A stretch of 64,000 nucleotides of DNA from Dyella silvatica (lineage in GTDB: Bacteria; Pseudomonadota; Gammaproteobacteria; Xanthomonadales; Rhodanobacteraceae): the NCBI RefSeq assembly GCF_026283955.1, contig NZ_JAPDPE010000004.1:36865-100864 (forward strand), given 5' to 3'. Of the stretch, positions 40,201 to 47,984 are shown one piece after another. Below the pieces are notes generated by a model, which was given only the letters and a program-made list of their open reading frames with translations, had not been told where the DNA came from and ran no database searches. Each line of letters begins with the position of its first letter. The first letter of the stretch is position 1. A program made the position numbers and the translations under genes.

Positions 40201-42712
40201 GCTGCCCGCGCAGACCTTGCCATCGTGGTTCGAGCAGCAAGTCGCAGGTACACCCGACGCTGTCGCGGTGGTGTTCGAAAAGCAGACGCTTAGCTATCGG
40301 CAACTCAATGCGCGAGCCAATCAACTCGCTCGTTGTCTGATCGAGGACGGCGCCGGCCCCGAGCAAATCATCGCCATTGCCCTGCCGCGCTCGCTGGATA
40401 TGCTGGTGGCGTTGCTGGCCGTGCTGAAGAGCGGCGCGGCCTATCTGCCGCTGGACCCTGAGTATCCACGCGAGCGGCTGGCTTTCATGCTTACCGATGC
40501 GATGCCGTTGCGGGTGATTACGATCAGCGCGGTCGCCGAACGCCTGCCGCCGGGCTGCTCGCTGATGCCGTTGGATCAGGCCGGGCAGATCCAGCGCGTG
40601 CAACAAGCCGCGCCTACCGACCTCAGCGATGAGGATCGCCGCGCCACGCTCGCCCCGACCCATCCGGCCTATGTGATTTATACCTCGGGCTCGACCGGCC
40701 GACCGAAAGGCGTGGTCGTCACGCATGCCAGCGCGCACAACCTGGCGCTCAGCCAGATCGAACGCTTCGCCATCGATGCATCGGCGCGAGTGCTGCAATT
40801 CGCCTCGACCAGCTTCGATGCGTCGGTGATGGAGACCTTGATGGCCTTTGCCAGCGGCGCCCGCCTGGTGCTGCCACGCCAAGGCATGCTGCTGGGTCAT
40901 GAACTGGCCCAGGTGATCGAGGAGGAGCAGATCACGCATGCCTTGTTGCTGCCGACCGTATTGGCCACGCTAGGCACCGAGCACAACCTCAGCACCCTGC
41001 AATCGCTGATCACCGGCGCCGAGGCTTGCCCGCAAGCCATCGCGGCGCAATGGTCACGGCAACGCCGCATGGTCAACGCCTACGGCCCCACCGAAACGAC
41101 CGGCTGCTCGACCGTCACCGCCCGTTTGTCGGGCGAGCAGGCGCCCTCGATTGGCCGGCCGATCCGCAACACCCAGGTCTATGTACTGGATGCCGCCTTG
41201 CAACCGTTGCCGGTCGGCGTGGCCGGTGAGTTGTATATCGCCGGCGCGGGCCTGGCTCGCGGTTACTTGCATCGCCCACTGCAAACCGCCGAGCGCTTTA
41301 TCGCCAACCCGTTCGATGCGCACGGCAGCCGCATGTATCGCACGGGTGACCTGGCTCGCTGGCTACCGAATGGCGAGCTGGATTTTGTCGGTCGCGCCGA
41401 CCAGCAAGTGAAAATCCGCGGCTTTCGCGTGGAGCTTGGCGAAATCCAAGCCAGCCTGTTGCAGCAAGCCGCGATAGCCCAGGCCGCCGTCGTCGCCCGC
41501 GACGATCAGCACGGTCATAAGCAGCTGGTCGCTTATCTGGTAGCCGCCCCGGGGCAGTCGATCGAGGTGGCTACGCTGCGCCGGACACTGTCCGAACAGC
41601 TGCCTGAGCACATGCTGCCTGCCGCGCTGATGGTGCTTGCGGGCCTGCCGTTGACCAGCAACGGCAAGCTCGACCGCAAGGCGCTGCCGGCACCGGATTT
41701 CGCCTCGTCCGTGCACCGCGCGCCGCGCACGCCACACGAGGAAATTCTCGCCAGCCTGTTCGCCGAAGTACTGGGCCGGGAATCGGTCGGCATTGACGAC
41801 AGCTTCTTCGATCTGGGCGGCCATTCGCTGCTGGCCACGCGCTTGCTCAGCCGTATCCGCACGACGCTAAGCATCGAATTGCCGATACGTGCCTTGTTCG
41901 AGGCGCCCACCGTGGCGGGGCTGGCCGAGCAGTTCCATGCTCGCCTGGCCGCCAGCTCCTTGCCCGCGATGGTGCCGCTGCGCAGCAAGGGACGGCAGGC
42001 TCCGCTGTTCTGCCTGCCGCCTGCCGGCAATCTGCCCTGGTGCTACGCCGGCCTGGTCAGCCATATCCGCGCCGACTGTCCGATCTACGGCTTGCATGCG
42101 CCAGAAAACAGCCATCCGGAAACCCATCGCTCCAGCATCGAAGAGGATGCCGCTTACTACATCCGCGAAATACGCAAGGTACAGCCGACGGGTCCATATC
42201 ACCTGCTGGGTTGGTCGATCGGCGGGCTTGTCGCCCACGCCATGGCGACCCAGCTGCAGCAGGCCGGCGATGAAGTGGCCTTGCTGGCTTTGCTCGATGC
42301 GTATCCGCCCGCGCAGGAAGCGGAGGCGCAGCGCCTGACCGAAGCACAGTCGCGTGCGGCTGAGCGGGAAACGCTATCGATCGTCCTGGCTGGTTTTGGC
42401 GTTAGCGCGCAACAGCTGTCGGCGCAGGATCAAGGCAGCGACGAGATCCTGGACGAACTGATTCGCCAGCGGCTGGTGTCGGCGGCCGACCGCGACAGCA
42501 TCGTGCGGATGAAAAACCACTTTGACCGCAGTGCGTCGTTACTGCAGACCTTTGCACCGGCGCGATACCTCGGGGACATGCTGTTTTTCCGCGCCGCGCT
42601 TGCCTCGGGCCATGCATCTGCGCGTGCCGTCGAAAGCATGCTCGATGCCGAGTTCCGCGCCGAGATCGGCAAGGTGCTGACGCAAGCGTTGAATGCGAGC
42701 GCCTGCATATGA
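11675..42712 (+). CDS. NRPS2: giant nine-module nonribosomal peptide synthetase with thioesterase
   Basis: A 10,345-residue synthetase (roughly 1.1 MDa) carrying nine modules and a C-terminal type I thioesterase, so it finishes and releases the peptide begun on NRPS1. I chose ATG 11675, preceded by an AAAGAG ribosome site, over an in-frame TTG at 11660. The first residues ([18 protein letters not shown]) form the short acceptor end and first C-domain motif expected after an upstream protein ending in E. Most C-A-PCP modules are 3.17-3.20 kb. Module 2 is about 0.5 kb longer and module 4 about 0.3 kb shorter because of internal rearrangements. All nine PCPs keep the active serine. Substrate codes run Asp-like, unassigned, Gly, Thr, Val, Ile/Val-like, Asn-like, Gln-like, unassigned. 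The next gene is a CmlA-type hydroxylase 106 bases away. Confidence 0.98.
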   Translation: MSKIAEILPLAPLQQGLLFHALYDEQAADAYQIQLVFELTGPLEPEALQAAIHALLQRHPNLRAAFVHEGLEQPRQIIPRDITVPWQFVDLSALDQAAQQRELQNVLDKDNQQRFNPARPPLLRFILIRLDAGRHRLVFTHHHILLDGWSIPILLKELFALQKSRGDASALAPVTPYRDYLAWVKQQDPETSRNAWRDYLEGLEDPSRLVSHLPATAPPTATFSLHLSETLTEALTRQARRHRLTVNTLVQAAWGLLIGRLSGRSDVVFGVTVSGRPAELAGVENMVGMLLNTQPMRLQLRPAQTLLQLLRLLQEQQASLIEHQHLSLSDIQRIAGLGELFDTHVVFENAPISEISPDARSADELQVDYVGREGGDRTHYPLGLCAIPRASLELRLGYRPDAFDRAAVELIAERLQGLFETLADDLDHTVGQVSVLRPDERTRLLYHWNDTAQPLPAATLPELFEAHAASPSTALIFEGQSLSYQALHEQANRLAHYLIQQGIGPEHIVAIALPRSLELIVALLAVLKAGAAYLPLDPDYPAERLALMIEDAQPAVALSFAEQAHSLPSSLTRCLLDAAEVQTALAAMPSTNPTQAERLQPLQPAHPAYLIYTSGSTGRPKGVVIAHHAIANYLRWDRQAYYQHPELSQGGSPTVFSISFDAGITTVFGALIAGQPLTALPAGDEVERLGNGPGEAVPYTLVKVTPSHLKLINQNLQSSLAASPTQTLMTGGEAMVPADIAFWQQRFPDVRLINHFGPTETTVGCATFEITDDVSTAHSIPIGRPIWNAQLYVLDASLQPVPEGVPGELYIAGAGLARGYRQRPELTAERFVANPFGEPGSRMYRTGDLVRWLPSGVIDYLGRIDHQVKIRGFRIELGEVEARLQQRPAVEHAVIIAREDHPGQKQLVGYAVAAAGHTLDPAALRRELAEQLPDYMVPSAIVVLAALPLTPNGKLDRKALPAPDFSSADRRAPRTPQEEVLAGLFAQVLRLDAVGIDDSFFDLGGDSISSIQLVSRARKAGLLLKPKDIFLHQNVAALAAMIQPLVTATVSDDVAIGMAPLTPVMHRLLDTGGPIQRFNQSMLLALPAGLDAAQLATALQALVEHHDVLRLRLQRAAEQADQAGAMIDIQPREAFRAADGIKAIDVSALSLDELRQRIDAERDLAQTRLDPEAGRVVQAVFFERAVGTPGLLLLMLHHLVVDGVSWRILAPDLLSACEASLSGQRLVLDAASTSYRRWAQRLAAEASTPTRWAELPLWQAIVERADPLLSPRRLDTTRDTVRTAASYSVTLPSAITAELLTRVPAAFHVRINDVLLTAFTLALAHWRHQRGRGSESAVRVDVEGHGREDIFDGIDLSRSVGWFATHVPVSLDAGTHNLEQAIGSGQLLSRALKRIKEQLRQLPDNGMGYGLLRYLNPASAKILASAAPAQIGFNYLGRFSASEHRSDETAIATGGLNSGTDLERPLPYAISLNAITYDRSQGAELTAHWSWAGELFSETDMRELAQTWFRALEALANCAKQPNAGGLTPSDVPLVALTQTQIEQLEARYPAIADILPLSPMQQGFLFRALYDEQDTGSYIVQRVLQLHGALDPARLHTAAHGVFQRHANLRAGFVHEGLDQPVQIIPHEVTLPWQYLDLSALAQEQRERELQGILSDDHARRFDPAQPPLMRFTLVRMEAQRHVFVCTNHHVLIDGWTWLILLGDLLELYKTQGDASSLRPVTPFRDYLAWIKQQDRGAAQAAWAQHFAGLEEPTRVAPGASAIGAMQEALTLTLPEALTAAIQQKVRRLGVTLNTLVQTIWGLGLGSLTGRNDVVFGIIVAERPAELHAAEQMVGLMINALPLRLQWTPGETLPALVTRVQEQQVRLLEHNHIGLIEIQQIAGLGELFDSHIVFENYPFDPEAVATREEGLQVEFNGGQGGARSHYPLGLWAVPGKQLHLQLGYRPDLFERSAIESFAQRLLHWFEAFAEEAARPLGQISLLTPAERLTLLSEWNPAAAPVADATVVQQFEDQASQTPEAIALVCEDSELSYRQLNRRANQLAHRLIQDGIGPEQIVAIALPRSMDLVIAVLAVLKAGAAYLPLDPDYPSDRLAFMLEDARPVRLISRRDEAARLPGHHGHIAITDLPRPIAKPQHSRFEQPVAVAAGIMPALPLPDDRNDISGAATALLDQPEQPPSLPDGNGPVRAVPALTLSQLFEQQVARTPEAIAVLCDGDELSYRQLDRRANQLAHCLIQDGIGAEDIVAIALPRKHEMMVALLAVLKAGAAYLPLDPDYPSERLIMMIDDARPVRIIADSSTIAALPSSIPPLLIDSEELRATSASASGDAPTQAQRVRPLLAQHPAYVIYTSGSTGKPKGVVVTQQNLTDFMSWAATDIGLRGLSRVLATTSLNFDVSVFEIFAPLVVGGRIELLRNALALNERDSWAGSLVSGVPSVFSCLLDQSSLDIAADTIVFAGEALPPALFKTIRARAPSTRLANIYGPTETTVYALAGIAESGSEACPPIGRPLSNTQALVLDAQLQPLPSGVAGELYLAGEGVTRGYLHRPALTAERFVAHPFAAGQRMYRTGDLVRWRSDGQLDYLGRVDHQVKIRGFRIELGEIEACLSQQAAVAQAVVIARDDHAGQKQLIGYVVPAHGQSVDAAALRRSLSEHLPAYMLPAALMVLDALPLTASGKLDRNALPAPNFSSTPYRAPGTPQEDMLAGLFAQVLGQPSVGIDDSFFDLGGHSLLATRLVSRIRSTLGIELPIRTLFEAPTVAALAAQLDYGHSARLALARMPRTAHTALSFAQQRLWFLHQFEGPSATYNIPLALRLEGHLDKAALQAALNDLVRRHESLRTVFGDEGSEGDAEQIVLADDASQLQLERFSSSEAELGRKLSQAAAYCFDLAYEIPIRAWLFTISPSQHVLLLLVHHIATDDGSLAPLSRDLSTAYTARLQGQTPAWAPLPVQYADYALWQRQWLGHESDPDSAFSTQISYWKQALAGLPEQLSLPTDRPRPIQASFRGGHVDFSLDCHTYARLAELARHEQASLFMVLHAAVAVLLSRLGGGNDIPIGTPIAGRTDDVLDDLVGFFVNTLVLRTDTSGNPSFRELLAQVRSHDLNAYTYQDLPFERLVEILNPARSHSHHPLFQVMVSMQTDMGDALALPGLVITPEATEQNIAKFDLSFAFTESAALDGNPQTLRASMEYASDLFDAASAQRIAQRLVRLLEAVARNAGQRIEQIDLLDGAERQQLLLGWNDTAHNVSAETTPRLFEQQVAATPDAVALIFDQISLSYGELNAQANRLARVLIGQGIGAEDMVAVALPRSVDMVIAMLAVLKSGAAYLPLDPNYPHDRLTYMAEDARAACIATQHAVEIDFPTVPSRLNLDDAALIAELRQCADGDIADAERVRATTALHPAYVIYTSGSTGKPKGVVIAHRGLRNFLASMQAQLAFGPQERLLAVTTIGFDIAALEIFLPLVSGASLVLARRETVLDPLALAALIVQTGATMMQATPTLWQELAAAGTAALQGLRALVGGEALASSLAAKLHRAGADVVNLYGPTETTIWSTFAELDQASTDAPSIGRPIWNTQVYILDAAMQPLPSGVAGELYIAGEGLARGYLNRAALTAERFIANPFDPCGRRMYRTGDLARWLPDGRLDFIGRADHQVKIRGFRIELGEIEASLLQQPAVAQAVVIARENQAGQKQLVGYLVAAAGQVVDTTSMRRTLSGHLPDYMVPAALVVLEALPLTANGKLDRKALPAPDFGSISRRAPRNPQEEILAGLFAEVLGLETVGIDDNFFDLGGHSLLATRLISRIRSTLGVELAIHALFDTPTIAELVLQLTQGHAARLALGRSERPPTIPLSFAQQRLWFLHQLEGPKPYNIPVALRLAGPLDSAALHAALNDVVARHESLRTMFAEADGVGEQIILNPQTLQLSLESIATSEAELAEQLTQASAYSFKLAEEIPLRGWLFALSESEHVLLLLVHHIAADGWSVAPLLRDLGDAYGARRQGHAPRWAELPVQYADFTLWQQRLLGTDADHDSAIARQIGYWKQALAGLPRQPILPTDRQRPAQASLSSDHVQVEIDAATHRGLLELARHNRATLFMVLHAAVATLLSRHGAGNDIVVGTPIAGRTDDALDDLVGFFINTLVLRVDTSGNPSFQDLLASVRGTDLAAYAHQDLPFERLVEIINPQRSNSHHPLFQVLLALQNQDETAPTLAGLDTSSQPLRSAGGTRFDLLFNFTESRAAGGIPAGISASLAFANDLFDRHTAVSLTEQLLHLLHSVIAAPLCPIEQLDLSGTPGQYHGAAHRYAPAIPATPLLCLDDALVSAAIAACPTHNPTDRERVQPLHSRHPAYVIYTSGSTGKPKGVVIPHQNVTRLMASTQDWFHFGASDVWTLFHSYAFDFSVWELWGPLLHGGRLVVVPYLTSRSPADFLTLLVEQRVTVLNQTPSAFYQLMQADREQPQLGQQLSLRWVIFGGEALELARLHDWYERHAEDSPRLVNMYGITETTVHVTFVALDRERIAARSNSLIGKHIPDLQAYVLDAALQPLPVGVAGELYIAGEGLARGYLNRPALSAERFIANPFDPNGRRMYRTGDVARWLPQGELDFVGRADSQVKIRGFRIELGEIEACLLQQPSVAQATVIVREDQPGHKQLVGYLVAATGQTLDAATLRRTLSEHLPEHMVPAALVMLDALPLTTNGKLDRKALPAPDFISTSRRTARTPKEEILVGLFAEILGLESVGIDDSFFDLGGHSLLATRLVSRIRSTLDVELPIRALFESPTVSGLAGQLGMGGAARSALRPMPRSERIPLSFAQQRLWFLHQFEGPSPTYNIPLGLRLQGQLDTAALQAALNDVLIRHESLRTVFSESDRDGHAWQTILDSDAVSLNFSVVACDEAELERQLDLAAGYSFDLAREMPIRAWLFALSPTLHVLLLLVHHIASDGWSWAPLSRDLATAYAARLQSQPPTWSPLPVQYADYALWQRQWLGHESDPDSALAAQIAYWKQTLAGLPEQLTLPTDRPRPAQSSFHGELRIFELDTPLHVRLLELARDAKATLFMVLHAAIATLLCKLGAGTDIPIGTSLAGRTDDALNHLVGFFVNLSVLRTDCSGNPSFRELLQQVRAVDLAAYTHQDLPFERLVEIINPVRSQSHHPLFQVALVFGNNSNASLQLPGLDVSSQPLSGDSANYDLTFTFSERRTDSGAADGLAASLTYATDLFDSATAQTWVARLRAVFEAVAKNPDQPISQIDLLGHAERQQLLLDWNDTQRPVATGTLPQRFAEQAGRTPYAIAAVAGNQSLSYAELDIRANQLAHHLQALGVGAEVMVGLCVERSLDVLIGVLGILKAGGTYVPLDPDYPSERLAFMLNDTMIAVLVAQAELVERLPSHWARVVEIDGEAEAIARRPISAPETTARAEHLAYVMYTSGSSGTPKGIGVTHRNVLELAMDRRWQDETLQRVLMHSAQAFDASTYELWVPLLSGRQIVVAPAGETDIRVLERVIRQQNVTSLWLSAGLFHLMAEECVDCFAEVRQVIAGGDVLSPIVIQSLLDRFPRLKVVNGYGPTETTTFATNHAMLAPYSVGASVPIGSPLDNTQLYVLDDALQPLPQGVAGELYIAGEGLARGYVHRATLTAERFVANPFDAGGRRMYRTGDLVRWLPNGQLDFAGRADSQVKIRGFRVELGEIEACLMQQSSVAQAAVIAREDLPGQKQLVGYLVASAGQSLDAPTLRQTLAEQLPDYMVPAALVVLDALPLTAHGKLDRRALPAPDFVSVSKRAPRTPQEEILAGLFAEVLHLESVGIDDSFFDLGGHSLLATRLVSRIRSTLDVELPIRTLFESPSVAGLAEQLGAGGSVRLALTPMPRPERMPLSFAQQRLWFLRQFEGPSATYNIPLSLRLHGQLDATALQAALNDVVMRHESLRTIFSDGGDSAWQTILDAGVARLNLDIVAVSEAELEHKLSEAAVYHFDLAHEIPIRAWLFPLSPDEHVLLLLVHHIASDGWSWAPLFRDLTEAYSARLKQQAPDWAPLPVQYADYTLWQRQWLGHESDPHSIIAAQIAYWKRTLADLPEQLSLPTDRPRPPQASFRGGHVAFRLDAALYARLAALAHDNQSTLFMVLHAAIAVLLSKLGAGTDIPIGTPIAGRTDDALDDLVGFFVNTLVLRTDTSGNPSFRELLTRVRSHDLSAYTYQDLPFERLVEILNPLRSLGHHPLFQVVMVLQNNADAAMEFPGLTLAPQSLGYGVAKFDLIFGFAESRAADGSPQELRGSIQYATDLFDAATVERFAQRIVSLLQAVATDADQRLDQIDLLGADERQQLLIQWNQTQRPAANGNLPQRFTEQAGKTPDAIAAIADDQSITYAQLDRRANQLAHHLQALGVGQETMVGLCVERSLDVLIGVLGILKAGGTYVPLDPRYPADRLAFMLDDIQAPVLVIQSALAARLPAHHAQLVQLDLDAAAIARHPTTPPAISVPEGQLAYVMYTSGSTGAPKGIGITHRNVLELAMDRCWQDGAQQRVLMHSAQAFDASTYELWVPLLSGQQIIVAPPGDTDIHVLERVITRQNVTALFLTTALFRLLAEEQPHCFSQVRAVWTGGEAASPAAFQKVIDRCPNTRVVHVYGPTETTTFATHYPMRSPHAVAASVPIGAPMDNTRLYVLDAALQPLPVGVAGELYIAGEGLARGYLHRAALTSERFVANPFDAHGGRMYRTGDLVRWLPQGQIDFVGRADGQVKIRGFRIELGEIEASLLQQPMVAQAAVIVREDQPGHKQLVGYLVPAAGHQVDALSLRRTLSEHLPEYMVPAALVVLDALPLTTNGKLDRKALPAPDFISTSKRAARTPQEEILAGLFAEVLGLASVGIDDSFFDLGGHSLLATRLVSRIRSTLETELPIRALFEHPTVAGVAGQLGVARAVRTALHPMPRPERIPLSFAQQRLWFLHQFEGPSPTYNIPLGLRLQGQLDANALQAALNDVLARHESLRTIFSDNGDSAWQTILDAASAQLKLDIVAASDVDIQQQLSHASAYSFDLAHEIPLRAWLFRLSPTEHVLLLLVHHIAGDGASLAPLARDLGTAYTARLQGQPPAWAALPVQYVDYALWQRQWLGHESDPDSALTAQISYWKQALADLPELLSLPTDRAHPTQPSFRGGHVGFHLDGQVHRRLAELARSHQASLFMVLHAAVAVLLSKLGAGHDIPIGTPIAGRTDDALDDLVGFFVNTLVLRTDTSGNPSFRELLTQVRSHDLGAYTHQDLPFERLVEILNPSRSMSHHPLFQVMVALQNNSSDTLELPGLTLAAQATGYSMAKFDLTFGFAESRAADGTPLEIHGSIQYATDLFDAATAELFAQRLQRLLEAIADNADQRIGQIDLLSPVEREQLVLGWNDTAQPVPALSLPQLFEQQARRSPDLVAVVFEKQWLSYRQLNARANQLARCLIEEGAGPEQIIALALPRSLDMLVALLAVLKSGAAYLPLDPEYPRDRLAFMLGDATPLRVITVSDIAARLPAHAPLLMLDQVTQIHRLQQAADTDLSDDQRRGAPTLAHPAYVIYTSGSTGKPKGVVITHRGLSNYLAWAGATYPTAQGTGAPVNTSLSFDATVTSLYLPLLAGQTVTLLPQQQEFEVLAGYPAHAAPFGLLKLPPAQLDVLNQLVLPEHRAGMAHTLVIGGEALNPASVARWLEHAPHSSLVNEYGPTETVVGCVVHTVTTDNLRNERIPIGRPIWNTQVYVLDDALQPLPAGVAGELYIAGDGLARGYLNRAALTAERFVANPFAAGQRMYRTGDLVRWLAHGELDFIGRADQQVKIRGFRIELGEIETCLMLQPAVAQATVIAREDHTGQKQLLGYLVATAGQRIDVALVRRSLAERLPDYMLPAALIVLDTLPLTANGKLDRAALPAADFVSISKRTPRTPQEEILAGLFAEVLNLETVGIDDNFFHLGGHSLLATRLFSRIRATLGVELPLRTLFESPTVSALAGPLSRGHRARQALQPMPRPTLVPLSFAQQRLWFLQQFEGPNATYNIPLGLRLDGHLDIPALQGALNDVLARHESLRTIFSDGGDSAWQTILDADATQLPMEIVASSEADLAQQLSEAANYGFELGREIPVRAWLFPLGPTQHVLLLLLHHIASDGLSLAPLTRDLTTAYSARLQGDAPAWPPLPVQYADYALWQREWLGHESQADSAIAAQIAYWKQALADLPEQLSLPTDRPRPLQASFRGEHVGFALDSRLHARLSELARQHQATLFMVLHAAVAVLLSKLGAGDDIAIGTPIGGRTDDALDDLVGFFVNTLVLRADTSGNPSFAQLLARVRSHDLGAYTHQDLPFERLVEILNPARSLSHHPLFQVMVSLQNNASATMALPGLTVAAQSTGYGAAKFDLSFGFAESRANDGTPQPFWGSIQYATDLFDAATIEQLAQRLVRLLETVADNADQRISEIDLLSPAERRQLVLGWNETDHPLAELTLPQWFEQQVARTPDAIAVVFEASELTYRQINARANRLAHKLIAQDIGPEQIVAIALPRSIDMVVALLAVLKAGAAYLPLDPEYPRDRLAYMLDAAVPACVISHAGAAAQLPAGVSLLLLDHDHMQADLAQRPDSNPTDAQRKRPLRAAHLAYVIFTSGSTGKPKGVMVSQANLVNHMQWMQTCYPCFPDDRLLARTSVSFDAAEWELWIPLLSGIPMYLLPDRLKHDLDGILAYSESQQITLAQWVPSMLPTLLTSAAQPRFRLIFAGGEALPQELAQKLVQRWRAPIVNLYGPTETTIQVSSHLWQVQRKPDPARAPAGLVPIGRPLWNTRMYVLDAALQPRPVGVAGELYIAGNGLARGYLNRVAQTAERFVANPFDSAGSRMYRTGDMVRWLPDGELDFVGRADHQVKIRGFRIELGEIETCLMHQAAVAHASVIAREDHAGQPQLVGYLVAAAGHHIDAVSLRRTLSEHLPDYMVPAALIVLDALPLTAHGKLDRKALPAPDFISTSRRTPRTPQEEILASLFADVLGLESVGIDDSFFDLGGHSLLATRLVSRIRSTLDVELPIRALFETPTVSGMAEQLGTEHIARLALHPMPRPGRIPLSFAQQRLWFLHQFEGPSATYNIPLGLRLQGPLDTDALQAALNDVLLRHESLRTIFADSDGEAWQTILSTDTARLSLEWLAASEASLSQQLDQAAAYSFELSRELPIRASLFRLNPTEHVLLLLLHHIAADGASLAPLKHDLTRAYAARLHNHPPTWAALAVQYADYALWQRQWLGHESDADSAIARQIAYWTSALADLPEQLSLPTDRPRQAQASFRGEHVGFRLNQRIHTRLSELARGSQASLFMVLHAAVAVLLSKLGAGHDIPIGTPIAGRTDDALDDLVGFFVNTLVLRADTSGNPRFRDLLGQVRSHDLAAYTHQDLPFERLVEILNPPRSLNHHPLFQVMLVLQNHSVAELQLPGLSFTPQAAGQDTAKFDLTFGFAESRAADGTPLEIHGSIQYATDLFDTATIELFAQRLVRLLEAVAVDANQRIGEIDLLSTAERQQLLLGWNDTAHPLPAQTLPSWFEQQVAGTPDAVAVVFEKQTLSYRQLNARANQLARCLIEDGAGPEQIIAIALPRSLDMLVALLAVLKSGAAYLPLDPEYPRERLAFMLTDAMPLRVITISAVAERLPPGCSLMPLDQAGQIQRVQQAAPTDLSDEDRRATLAPTHPAYVIYTSGSTGRPKGVVVTHASAHNLALSQIERFAIDASARVLQFASTSFDASVMETLMAFASGARLVLPRQGMLLGHELAQVIEEEQITHALLLPTVLATLGTEHNLSTLQSLITGAEACPQAIAAQWSRQRRMVNAYGPTETTGCSTVTARLSGEQAPSIGRPIRNTQVYVLDAALQPLPVGVAGELYIAGAGLARGYLHRPLQTAERFIANPFDAHGSRMYRTGDLARWLPNGELDFVGRADQQVKIRGFRVELGEIQASLLQQAAIAQAAVVARDDQHGHKQLVAYLVAAPGQSIEVATLRRTLSEQLPEHMLPAALMVLAGLPLTSNGKLDRKALPAPDFASSVHRAPRTPHEEILASLFAEVLGRESVGIDDSFFDLGGHSLLATRLLSRIRTTLSIELPIRALFEAPTVAGLAEQFHARLAASSLPAMVPLRSKGRQAPLFCLPPAGNLPWCYAGLVSHIRADCPIYGLHAPENSHPETHRSSIEEDAAYYIREIRKVQPTGPYHLLGWSIGGLVAHAMATQLQQAGDEVALLALLDAYPPAQEAEAQRLTEAQSRAAERETLSIVLAGFGVSAQQLSAQDQGSDEILDELIRQRLVSAADRDSIVRMKNHFDRSASLLQTFAPARYLGDMLFFRAALASGHASARAVESMLDAEFRAEIGKVLTQALNASACI
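16271..19980 (+). other. NRPS2 module 2: C - stranded A fragment - A(unassigned) - PCP
   Basis: The C domain has HHVLIDG and the post-epimerase type opening. It is followed (about 17680-18030) by the first ~115 residues of an A domain (LSYRQLN and the [15 protein letters not shown] motif). A Pro/Asp-rich linker of about 70 residues comes next, and then a complete second A domain from about 18245. The complete domain gives the code D V F S V A I V Y K, which I cannot assign to a known substrate. Its A10 motif is [11 protein letters not shown]; the catalytic Lys is kept. The PCP is LGGHS. The module is about 0.5 kb longer than its neighbours, matching the extra piece. Confidence 0.85.
17680..18244 (+). 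other. Stranded N-terminal adenylation fragment and linker inside NRPS2
   Basis: This in-frame piece contains the A-domain start ([13 protein letters not shown]), the A1 motif (LSYRQLN) and the A2 motif, then dissolves into a Pro/Asp-rich linker. A new A domain begins directly after it. The fragment's start is most like the Thr-type A domains of NRPS1 ([13 protein letters not shown]). It cannot adenylate by itself because A3 to A10 are absent. Confidence 0.85.
19981..23165 (+). other. NRPS2 module 3: C (altered motif) - A(Gly) - PCP
   Basis: The A domain (about 21400-22920) gives D I L Q L G L I W K, the standard glycine code. The C domain has HHIATDD in place of HHxxxDG (20414-20434). The catalytic second His and the Asp are kept, but the Gly is Asp and the next residue is Gly, as if the motif had been locally shifted. 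All other LCL domains here read HHIA(A/S/G)DG. The PCP is LGGHS. Confidence 0.88.
23166..26035 (+). other. NRPS2 module 4: C - A(Thr) lacking its N-terminus - PCP
   Basis: The C domain has HHIAADG. The A domain has the threonine code D F W N I G M V H K and normal A3-A10 motifs, but A1 and A2 (LSYRQLN, LKAGxAYLPLD) are absent. After the C-domain end (IEQLDLSG, about 24535) only some 30 unrelated residues precede the point where homology to the other Thr domains resumes (about 24600). About 116 residues are missing compared with NRPS1 module 3. The reading frame is kept. The lost piece is part of the N-terminal core of the adenylate-forming fold, so activity is doubtful. Confidence 0.85.
26036..29205 (+). 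other. NRPS2 module 5: C - A(Val) - PCP
   Basis: The C domain has HHIASDG. The A domain (about 27450-28970) gives D A Y W I G G T F K, very close to the known valine code DAFWIGGTFK. The PCP is LGGHS. The A domain is closely related to that of module 6 (shared HLQALGVG and [20 protein letters not shown]), pointing to duplication followed by change of specificity. Confidence 0.85.
29206..32375 (+). other. NRPS2 module 6: C - A(Ile/Val-like) - PCP
   Basis: The C domain has HHIASDG. The A domain (about 30630-32140) gives D A Y F W G V T F K. This sits nearest the isoleucine/valine group (compare DAFFLGVTFK), so a branched aliphatic residue is inferred with moderate confidence. The PCP is LGGHS. 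Confidence 0.8.
32376..35570 (+). other. NRPS2 module 7: C - A(Asn-like) - PCP
   Basis: The C domain has HHIAGDG. The A domain (about 33800-35330) gives D A T K V G E V G K, close to the asparagine code DLTKLGEVGK. It differs from the Asp-like code of NRPS2 module 1 mainly by Glu for His at position 322. The PCP reads FFHLGGHS (His codon 35438-35440), while all other PCPs in the window read FFDLGG. The phosphopantetheine serine is kept. Confidence 0.83.
35571..38770 (+). other. NRPS2 module 8: C - A(Gln-like) - PCP
   Basis: The C domain has HHIASDG. The A domain (about 36990-38540) gives D A W Q F G L I Q K, which resembles codes I associate with Gln/Glu in proteobacterial lipopeptides (DAWQFGLIxK). 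The assignment is from memory and tentative. The PCP is LGGHS. Confidence 0.78.
38771..41950 (+). other. NRPS2 module 9: C - A(unassigned) - PCP
   Basis: The C domain has HHIAADG. The A domain (about 40190-41700) gives D A M L I G A G C K, which I cannot assign. Asp235 shows an alpha-amino acid, and the pocket looks hydrophobic. The PCP is LGGHS. This is the last residue added before release by the adjoining thioesterase. Confidence 0.8.
41951..42712 (+). other. C-terminal thioesterase domain of NRPS2
   Basis: Alpha/beta-hydrolase release domain of about 250 residues. The nucleophile motif GWSIGG (about 42208-42225) and a downstream Asp in LLDAYPP fit the Ser-Asp part of the triad. In related domains a W-x-P-Y...HxxM block carrying the catalytic His follows the LLFFRA strand. 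Here the sequence runs from [22 protein letters not shown] straight into the last helix (EIGKVL). The block is shorter, and Val stands where the His would align. A nearby His in SGHAS might substitute. Release by cyclisation or hydrolysis is therefore uncertain. It is the only thioesterase in this locus. Confidence 0.85.
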
Positions 42713-42818
42713 GGCTTGCCATGTTGCCGCAGACCCAGGCGGTCAAGCGTTTCACGATGCCGGTCTTTTCTCACCATGTTTTCCACACTGTCAGCAATGT
42801 ATTGCCGGAGGAGCAGTC

Positions 42819-44423
42819 ATGAGTGCCGTTTATTCAGAGGATCAGGTTTACTTAAAAAATGACACCAAGATCGAGCCGCTGTCATGCCGCTGGTATGCGT
42901 GGGGCCATTTGTTGTCACCTGCACAACAGGCACTCAACCTGGCGTTCCGGCAAGTACCGATGCTGAAGTCGTTTATAGCCAGCCCAGGGGTGCACGAAGC
43001 AGCCTCGAAGAATCCCGAGCTGCTCGGCGGCACCTTTCTGGAACTGAAGCAAGGCGATGTCCCGGTCGTTCGCGCCCTGCTGCAAGACACCTTGCAGCAC
43101 AGCTCCGGCTTGATCCAGTTTGCCGACGACCTGATCAAGCTCGACCGCCAGCTGCAAAAAACCGAAACCGGCCACAGCCTCGACCATATTTACAAGAAAC
43201 TGCCGGCGTCGCTGGCCGGCCTGGTCGAGGCCACTTATGACCTGAACCATCGCCCTTCCCTGCGCCTGTTTGAAGAATTGCTTTACGGCACCGGCCTGAG
43301 CAATGCGTATACGCAGGAGCTTTGCTTCAGCGATATGAAGGACGAGGATCGCAACTTTTTTCTCAATACCCCGCGCATCGATGCCCCCGGGCGGGTCATC
43401 GTACCCATGCCGTTTTCGGACCAGCGGCTGGACCTGTTGTCGTCCAGCCGGATCAGCTCGGTGTCGTTCAACGAGCTGATGAGTTCGCTGGGCGTCGATG
43501 AGAGCCTGCGCGAGCGTTTTCGCGACTTCTTTACCGCCACCCCGCCGTCGCGCAACCAACCCAACTACAGCGGCGATGGCGTCAGGGTGCGTTATTTCGG
43601 TCATGCCTGCGTGTTGATCCAGACCGACGCGGTGTCGATCCTGATCGATCCGTTCGTGACCTGGGACGCCAATGAAGCCGAAGCGCGGCTGACCTTCAAC
43701 GACCTGCCCGATGTGATCGACTATGTTTTTCTGACGCATAACCACCAGGATCACTTCTGCCCCGAAGTGCTCTTGCAGCTGCGCAATCGGATCGGCCGCA
43801 TTCTGGTACCACGCAACAATGCGCACAATTTTGCCGACCCATCGATGCGCCTGGCGCTGAAAAGCCTGGGCTTTTTCAACGTCGATGTGATGGACCCGAT
43901 GGACAGCGTGGAGATACCGGACGGCGTCATCAGCAGCCTGCCCTTTTACGGCGAGCACGCCGACCTGAGCATCAGCAGCAAACATGCCATGTACGTGAAG
44001 GTGAAGCAGCGCAGCTTTCTCTTCGTCGCCGACTCTGACGGCAAGGACCACCATCTGTACCGGCGCATCGCCGAGCGGCTAGGCAAGGTCGACCACCTGT
44101 TCGTCGGCATGGAATGCAACGGCGCGCCGCTGACCTGGCTTTACGGCACCTACCTGAGCAACCCGGTGGGCCGCAAGGACGACGAGTCGCGGCGCTTGTC
44201 GGGCTCGGACGCGGCGCATGCCTGGAGCATCGTCGAGGAACTCGGCTGCAAAACGGCTTATGTCTATGCGCTGGGCCAGGAGCCCTGGCTGAAATTCGTC
44301 GCCGGCCTGCAATACACGCCGGAGAGCAAGCAAATCATCGAATCCAACAAATTCGTGCAGATGTGCCGCGACGCAGGCCTTACTTCTGAATGCCTTTTCG
44401 GCTGCCGCACGATGGATTTCTAA
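42819..44423 (+). CDS. CmlA-type diiron beta-hydroxylase acting on carrier-bound amino acids
   Basis: A 534-residue protein: an N-terminal domain of about 290 residues and a C-terminal metallo-beta-lactamase fold. The start is ATG 42819, 5 bases after a perfect GGAGGAG site. It carries HNHQDH (H307, H309, D311, H312), GEH with E379, and D405 in FVADSDG. Each lies exactly two residues beyond the iron ligands I recall for CmlA (H305, H307, D309, H310, E377, D403). The length also matches CmlA (532). The Glu in place of the usual MBL His marks the oxygen-activating diiron branch rather than a zinc hydrolase. CmlA hydroxylates the beta-carbon of a PCP-bound amino acid in chloramphenicol synthesis. 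Lying directly behind NRPS2, this enzyme probably hydroxylates one of its residues. Which one is unknown. Confidence 0.85.
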   Translation: MSAVYSEDQVYLKNDTKIEPLSCRWYAWGHLLSPAQQALNLAFRQVPMLKSFIASPGVHEAASKNPELLGGTFLELKQGDVPVVRALLQDTLQHSSGLIQFADDLIKLDRQLQKTETGHSLDHIYKKLPASLAGLVEATYDLNHRPSLRLFEELLYGTGLSNAYTQELCFSDMKDEDRNFFLNTPRIDAPGRVIVPMPFSDQRLDLLSSSRISSVSFNELMSSLGVDESLRERFRDFFTATPPSRNQPNYSGDGVRVRYFGHACVLIQTDAVSILIDPFVTWDANEAEARLTFNDLPDVIDYVFLTHNHQDHFCPEVLLQLRNRIGRILVPRNNAHNFADPSMRLALKSLGFFNVDVMDPMDSVEIPDGVISSLPFYGEHADLSISSKHAMYVKVKQRSFLFVADSDGKDHHLYRRIAERLGKVDHLFVGMECNGAPLTWLYGTYLSNPVGRKDDESRRLSGSDAAHAWSIVEELGCKTAYVYALGQEPWLKFVAGLQYTPESKQIIESNKFVQMCRDAGLTSECLFGCRTMDF

Positions 44424-44597
44424 GTCTCATGACATGACCTCTACACGGGCTGCCCAATCATGCCGCTGTTTCACCTGAGGGGCCCGCGTAGAAGGTTTTG
44501 TGTTTCGACACCCCGCGACACCCTGCTGGTCACGGCTTGATGCGGTATCTGCCAGATGGGTGTCCGCCGTGGCAGTTCTTTAGCAAAGGATACGTCT

Positions 44598-45911
44598 ATG
44601 TTCGCTTATTACCTGAGGCTTGCCGCCAACAGTCTCAAACGTAATCTGATTCTTACCGGACTCACGATCGCCACCATTGCCATTGGCATTGGCGGCTCGA
44701 TGAGTACGTATACGATTTACTACGCGATGTCCGGGGATCCGATTCCCTGGAAATCGTCGCAGTTGTTCGTCGCACAGCTCGATAGCCTGGGGCCGAAGTC
44801 ACGCAGCAAAAGCGATGAGCCGCCGGATCTTCTAAGCTATCGCGACACCCAGGCATTGATGCGCTCGCACCCGGCGCTAAGCCAGGCGGCGATGTATCAA
44901 ACGCGGCTGACCGTGACCCCGGCCGATACCAGCAAGGCGCAGTTCGCGGTTTCCGCGCGCGCTACCGGCCCTGGCTTTTTTGCCATGTTCGACACACCGT
45001 TTCAATCCGGCCGTGCCTGGACTGCGGCGGACGAAGAGGCTCGAGCCAATGTCGTGGTGATCGGCTCAAAGCTGGCCGAGCGCCTGTTCAACGGCGTCGA
45101 TGCCGTGGGCAAGAGCATCATCCTGGGCGGGCAGGATTACCGCATCATCGGCGTGCTCAAGCCGTGGAATCCCGCGCCGCGCTTTTACGATCTTGGCGGC
45201 GATGCGCTGGCGCAGTCCGACAATTTGTTCCTGCCGTTCACCACGGCGATCGATCGGCAGATGCAGACCATCGGCCACACCAATTGCGATGAAGTGCCCG
45301 ATGCAGGCGCCGGCTGGCAAGGCCTGCTCAGCTCGAACTGCGTGTGGATTCAGTACTGGCTGCAGCTGCCGACCACCGCCGAGGCGACCAGCTATCGCGA
45401 GTTTCTCGGCCAGTACGCCGCCGATCAGCAACGCTCGGGGCGTTTCAACTGGTCGCCGATGACCCGGCTGCGCAATGTGCGCGAATGGCTGGTCTACAAG
45501 CACGTCATCCCCGATGAAGTACGCGCCATCATGGCGCTGGGCTTTGGCTTTTTGCTGGTCTGCCTGATCACTGCGATCGGCTTGATGCTGGCGAAGTTCA
45601 GCGGCCGCGCGGCTGACCTGGGGGTACGGCGCGCCCTGGGCGCCTCGCAACGCGACTTATTCATGCAATGCCTGACCGAAACCGCGCTGATCGGGGCGCT
45701 TGGCGGCATTGCCGGCCTGTTGCTGACCCTGCTCGGTGCCGCCACCGAACGCAGCATCGTGGCCGAAAGTCTCGCCAACGTGACCCGGGTCGATTTTGTG
45801 CTGGTGTTGATCACCCTGTTGCTGGCCGAGGTGGCGACGGTGGGCGCGGGCATTTACCCCGCCTGGCGCGCCAGCCGCATCCAGCCCGCCCTGCAACTGA
45901 AAACACAATAA
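44598..45911 (+). CDS. MacB/FtsX-type ABC transporter permease 1
   Basis: A 437-residue inner-membrane protein. ATG 44598 follows AAAGGA at 44585-44590; the longer in-frame opening at 44556 has no comparable site. One membrane helix near the N-terminus (about residues 17-40) is followed by a large periplasmic MacB-PCD-like domain, and then three helices with the FtsX-family motif GVRRALGAS (about residues 340-348). The second permease follows 12 bases later. In this family such pairs work with a separate ATPase and a membrane-fusion protein, neither of which is in the window. Its position behind the NRPS genes suggests export of the peptide. Substrate is inferred only. Confidence 0.85.
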   Translation: MFAYYLRLAANSLKRNLILTGLTIATIAIGIGGSMSTYTIYYAMSGDPIPWKSSQLFVAQLDSLGPKSRSKSDEPPDLLSYRDTQALMRSHPALSQAAMYQTRLTVTPADTSKAQFAVSARATGPGFFAMFDTPFQSGRAWTAADEEARANVVVIGSKLAERLFNGVDAVGKSIILGGQDYRIIGVLKPWNPAPRFYDLGGDALAQSDNLFLPFTTAIDRQMQTIGHTNCDEVPDAGAGWQGLLSSNCVWIQYWLQLPTTAEATSYREFLGQYAADQQRSGRFNWSPMTRLRNVREWLVYKHVIPDEVRAIMALGFGFLLVCLITAIGLMLAKFSGRAADLGVRRALGASQRDLFMQCLTETALIGALGGIAGLLLTLLGAATERSIVAESLANVTRVDFVLVLITLLLAEVATVGAGIYPAWRASRIQPALQLKTQ

Positions 45912-45923
45912 AGGAATACGGCG

Positions 45924-47138
45924 ATGGAAGTTCTTCCGATCTTGTCAGCCTTACGCCGCAACCCGGTGGGTGCTGTGCTGATCGTGCTGCAAATTGCCTT
46001 GACCCTGGCCATCGTGTGCAACGCGCTGTTCATTGCCGAGCAGCAGGTGCAGCGGATGGCCCGCCCCAGCGGCGTGGACGAGGCGAATATCTTTTCGTTC
46101 TATAACCTGTGGGGCGACAACTCCAGCGATTTCAAATCCCGCGTGCAAACTGACCTGGCTACCCTGCGCGCGTTACCGGGCGTGGAAGATGCAATGGTGA
46201 CCCTGGGCCTGCCGCTGCTTGGCGGCGGCTATCACTTCACCGTGGCGTTGAATGCCGAAGACGTCAAGGGCATTACCGAGACCACCTTGTATCCGGTGGA
46301 CGATCATGGACTCAAGACCTTGGGCGTGCATCTGGTGGCCGGTCGCTGGTTTACCAGTAGCGAGGTGGCCGACCTGGATCGGGATCATGAAAACCCCGAC
46401 TCAGCGGCGGTGGTGGTGGTGACCCAGGCCCTGGCGACACGGCTGTTTCCCAACGGCAGCGCGCTGGGTCGGCCGATCTACCTTGGCAAGAATCCATCGA
46501 CCATTATCGGCATCGTCGAGCAGATGCAGGCGTCCAACGTATCCACCGCGACTGACATCGCCGAGTTCTCGGTGCTGGCCCCGTTCTTGTGGCAGGGCGC
46601 CACCAGTCTTTATGTGGTGCGGGCCAAGCCGGGACAGCGCGATGCCGTCTTGCAGGCCGCGCAGAAAGCACTGGTCACAGTCAGCCGCACTCGTGTCCTG
46701 GGCAAGGTGAGCACGTTCGAAGAAACCCGGGCGGACGCTTATCGCCCGCTTCGTTCGATGGCGCTGATCCTCGGTTATGTCAGCGTGCTGCTCTTGCTGA
46801 TCACCGGACTGGGCATCGTCGGCTTGACCAGCTACTGGGTCTCGCAGCGGCGGCGGCAGATCGGTATTCGACGCGCCCTGGGCGCCCGACGCATCGATAT
46901 TCTCACGTATTTTCATACCGAGAATTTTCTGGTGGTCGGGGTCGGCGCCGTCATCGGCGTGATCCTGGCCAATGTCGCCAACTCGTTTATCGTGGATCAC
47001 TACGAAATGGCCCGCATGCCGCAAACCTACATCGCCATCAGCGCGCTTATCGTGCTGAGTCTCGGGCAACTAAGTGTGTTGTGGCCGTCGTTACGCGCCG
47101 CGAATATTTCACCGGTGATGGCTACGCAGGCGACTTAG
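45924..47138 (+). CDS. MacB/FtsX-type ABC transporter permease 2
   Basis: A 404-residue permease of the same design as its neighbour: one N-terminal helix (VGAVLIVLQIALTLAIVCNA), a periplasmic domain of about 240 residues, then three helices with GIRRALGAR. AAAGGAA sits in the 12-base gap before ATG 45924, so it is co-translated with permease 1. The two proteins presumably form a heterodimer. It is the last gene of the NRPS transcript; a stem-loop follows at 47186-47210. Confidence 0.85.
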   Translation: MEVLPILSALRRNPVGAVLIVLQIALTLAIVCNALFIAEQQVQRMARPSGVDEANIFSFYNLWGDNSSDFKSRVQTDLATLRALPGVEDAMVTLGLPLLGGGYHFTVALNAEDVKGITETTLYPVDDHGLKTLGVHLVAGRWFTSSEVADLDRDHENPDSAAVVVVTQALATRLFPNGSALGRPIYLGKNPSTIIGIVEQMQASNVSTATDIAEFSVLAPFLWQGATSLYVVRAKPGQRDAVLQAAQKALVTVSRTRVLGKVSTFEETRADAYRPLRSMALILGYVSVLLLLITGLGIVGLTSYWVSQRRRQIGIRRALGARRIDILTYFHTENFLVVGVGAVIGVILANVANSFIVDHYEMARMPQTYIAISALIVLSLGQLSVLWPSLRAANISPVMATQAT

Positions 47139-47185
47139 GTTCTTGAGCCCTTGAAACCGATAAACCCAAAACCATGAACCAGGCA

Positions 47186-47210
47186 GGCCGTAGCGCCACT
47201 GGCTACGGCC
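47186..47210 (+). terminator. Stem-loop after the NRPS export genes
   Basis: GGCCGTAGC pairs perfectly with GCTACGGCC (9 bp, 7-base loop), 48 bases after the stop of permease 2. AT-rich DNA follows but there is no clean T run, so termination is plausible rather than certain. Confidence 0.5.
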
Positions 47211-47372
47211 AATTAAAATTCAATAAAATCATTATTTTGTACAAACAAATTAAAGTTAAACCAGAGAAATCAATAGCTTTCCAAGCCTGGCCTATTCGGC
47301 CCGCGGCCGCCCGAGCCGCCCCGGCACCGGACCGCCCTGTCGACTGATGGAGGGGCGCCTGTTGAGTGGTCA

Positions 47373-47387
47373 ATATTGATCCAATAT
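47373..47387. promoter_or_regulatory. Perfect palindrome ATATTG-ATC-CAATAT, possible operator
   Basis: A perfect 6-3-6 inverted repeat, AT-rich in GC-rich surroundings, 125 bases upstream of the LprI-like gene. It has the form of a dimeric repressor site. The regulator is unknown. Confidence 0.35.
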
Positions 47388-47512
47388 GCTCCGCCTTCCG
47401 GTGCGCCTCGCAGTGAAGCGTCCGCCCGCAAGGCTGTCAGCATTTAACGTACGCTGGCTGCCGGCTTGACCCTCGCAGCAGTCATAAGAAACGGACGATC
47501 AGGAGTTACACC

Positions 47513-47956
47513 ATGAGAACGGTCAAGACCCTCGCCCTTAGCCTCGCCCTTCTTGTCTACGGCGCTGCAGCGCTCGCCGCCGACAGCACCAGCCAGGTGA
47601 TCAAGCGCCAGGCGCCCAAGGGCATTACCACCACGTTTTATGCCTGCATCGACAAGGCCGGCTCCGACACCGTCGCCACGGCCGCCTGCCTGTCCGCCGA
47701 GAAGAAGACCCAGGACACCCGGCTCAACACCACTTACAAGGCGCTGCTGGGCAAGCTCAACGGCAAGGCGAAGGATGGACTGGTCAGCGCCGAACGGGCG
47801 TGGCTGGACTTCCACAACAAGAATGGCGATTTCGAAGTCACGCTTTATGGCAATGAAGCGGTGGCCGACCTTCAGCTGACCCAGAACGAAATATTCCGCC
47901 TCTGCGAACGCGCCAATGCCTTGGACAAGTATCTAACCATCGCCAACGACCAGTAG
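47513..47956 (+). CDS. Secreted LprI-like (DUF1311) protein, likely immunity protein
   Basis: A 147-residue protein with a clear signal peptide (hydrophobic residues 7-22, cut after ALAA). The mature part fits the LprI/DUF1311 pattern: paired cysteines (YACIDKA, AACLSAEKK), DTRLNTTYKALLGKL, then AERAWLDFHN and a last Cys in FRLCERA. Members of this family include lysozyme inhibitors of the periplasm. AGGAG at 47501-47505 sets the start. The XVIPCD effector gene begins 28 bases downstream. In Xanthomonadales killing systems, immunity genes for peptidoglycan-cutting effectors sit directly upstream of the effector, so a protective role is inferred. The alternative is an unrelated general lysozyme inhibitor. 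Confidence 0.75.
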   Translation: MRTVKTLALSLALLVYGAAALAADSTSQVIKRQAPKGITTTFYACIDKAGSDTVATAACLSAEKKTQDTRLNTTYKALLGKLNGKAKDGLVSAERAWLDFHNKNGDFEVTLYGNEAVADLQLTQNEIFRLCERANALDKYLTIANDQ

Positions 47957-47984
47957 TCAGATCATTACTTCAAGGAGGAATACC

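Larger units (their letters stand above)
47139..47512. other. Intergenic region between NRPS export genes and the effector pair
   Basis: No gene is visible in these 374 bases. They hold the stem-loop at 47186-47210, an AT-rich stretch (about 47211-47280) unusual for this DNA, and a perfect 15-base inverted repeat at 47373-47387. The promoter of the LprI-like gene presumably lies here; I cannot place its boxes. Confidence 0.6.

Noticed and set aside
1..42712. Long direct repeats within the NRPS genes as possible mobile elements
   Set aside because: The repeats coincide with NRPS domains and stay in frame; there are no terminal inverted repeats or transposase.
42819..44423. Reading the MBL-fold gene as a beta-lactamase or quorum-quenching lactonase
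   Set aside because: The large N-terminal domain, Glu in place of the MBL His and the match to CmlA ligand spacing favour the hydroxylase.
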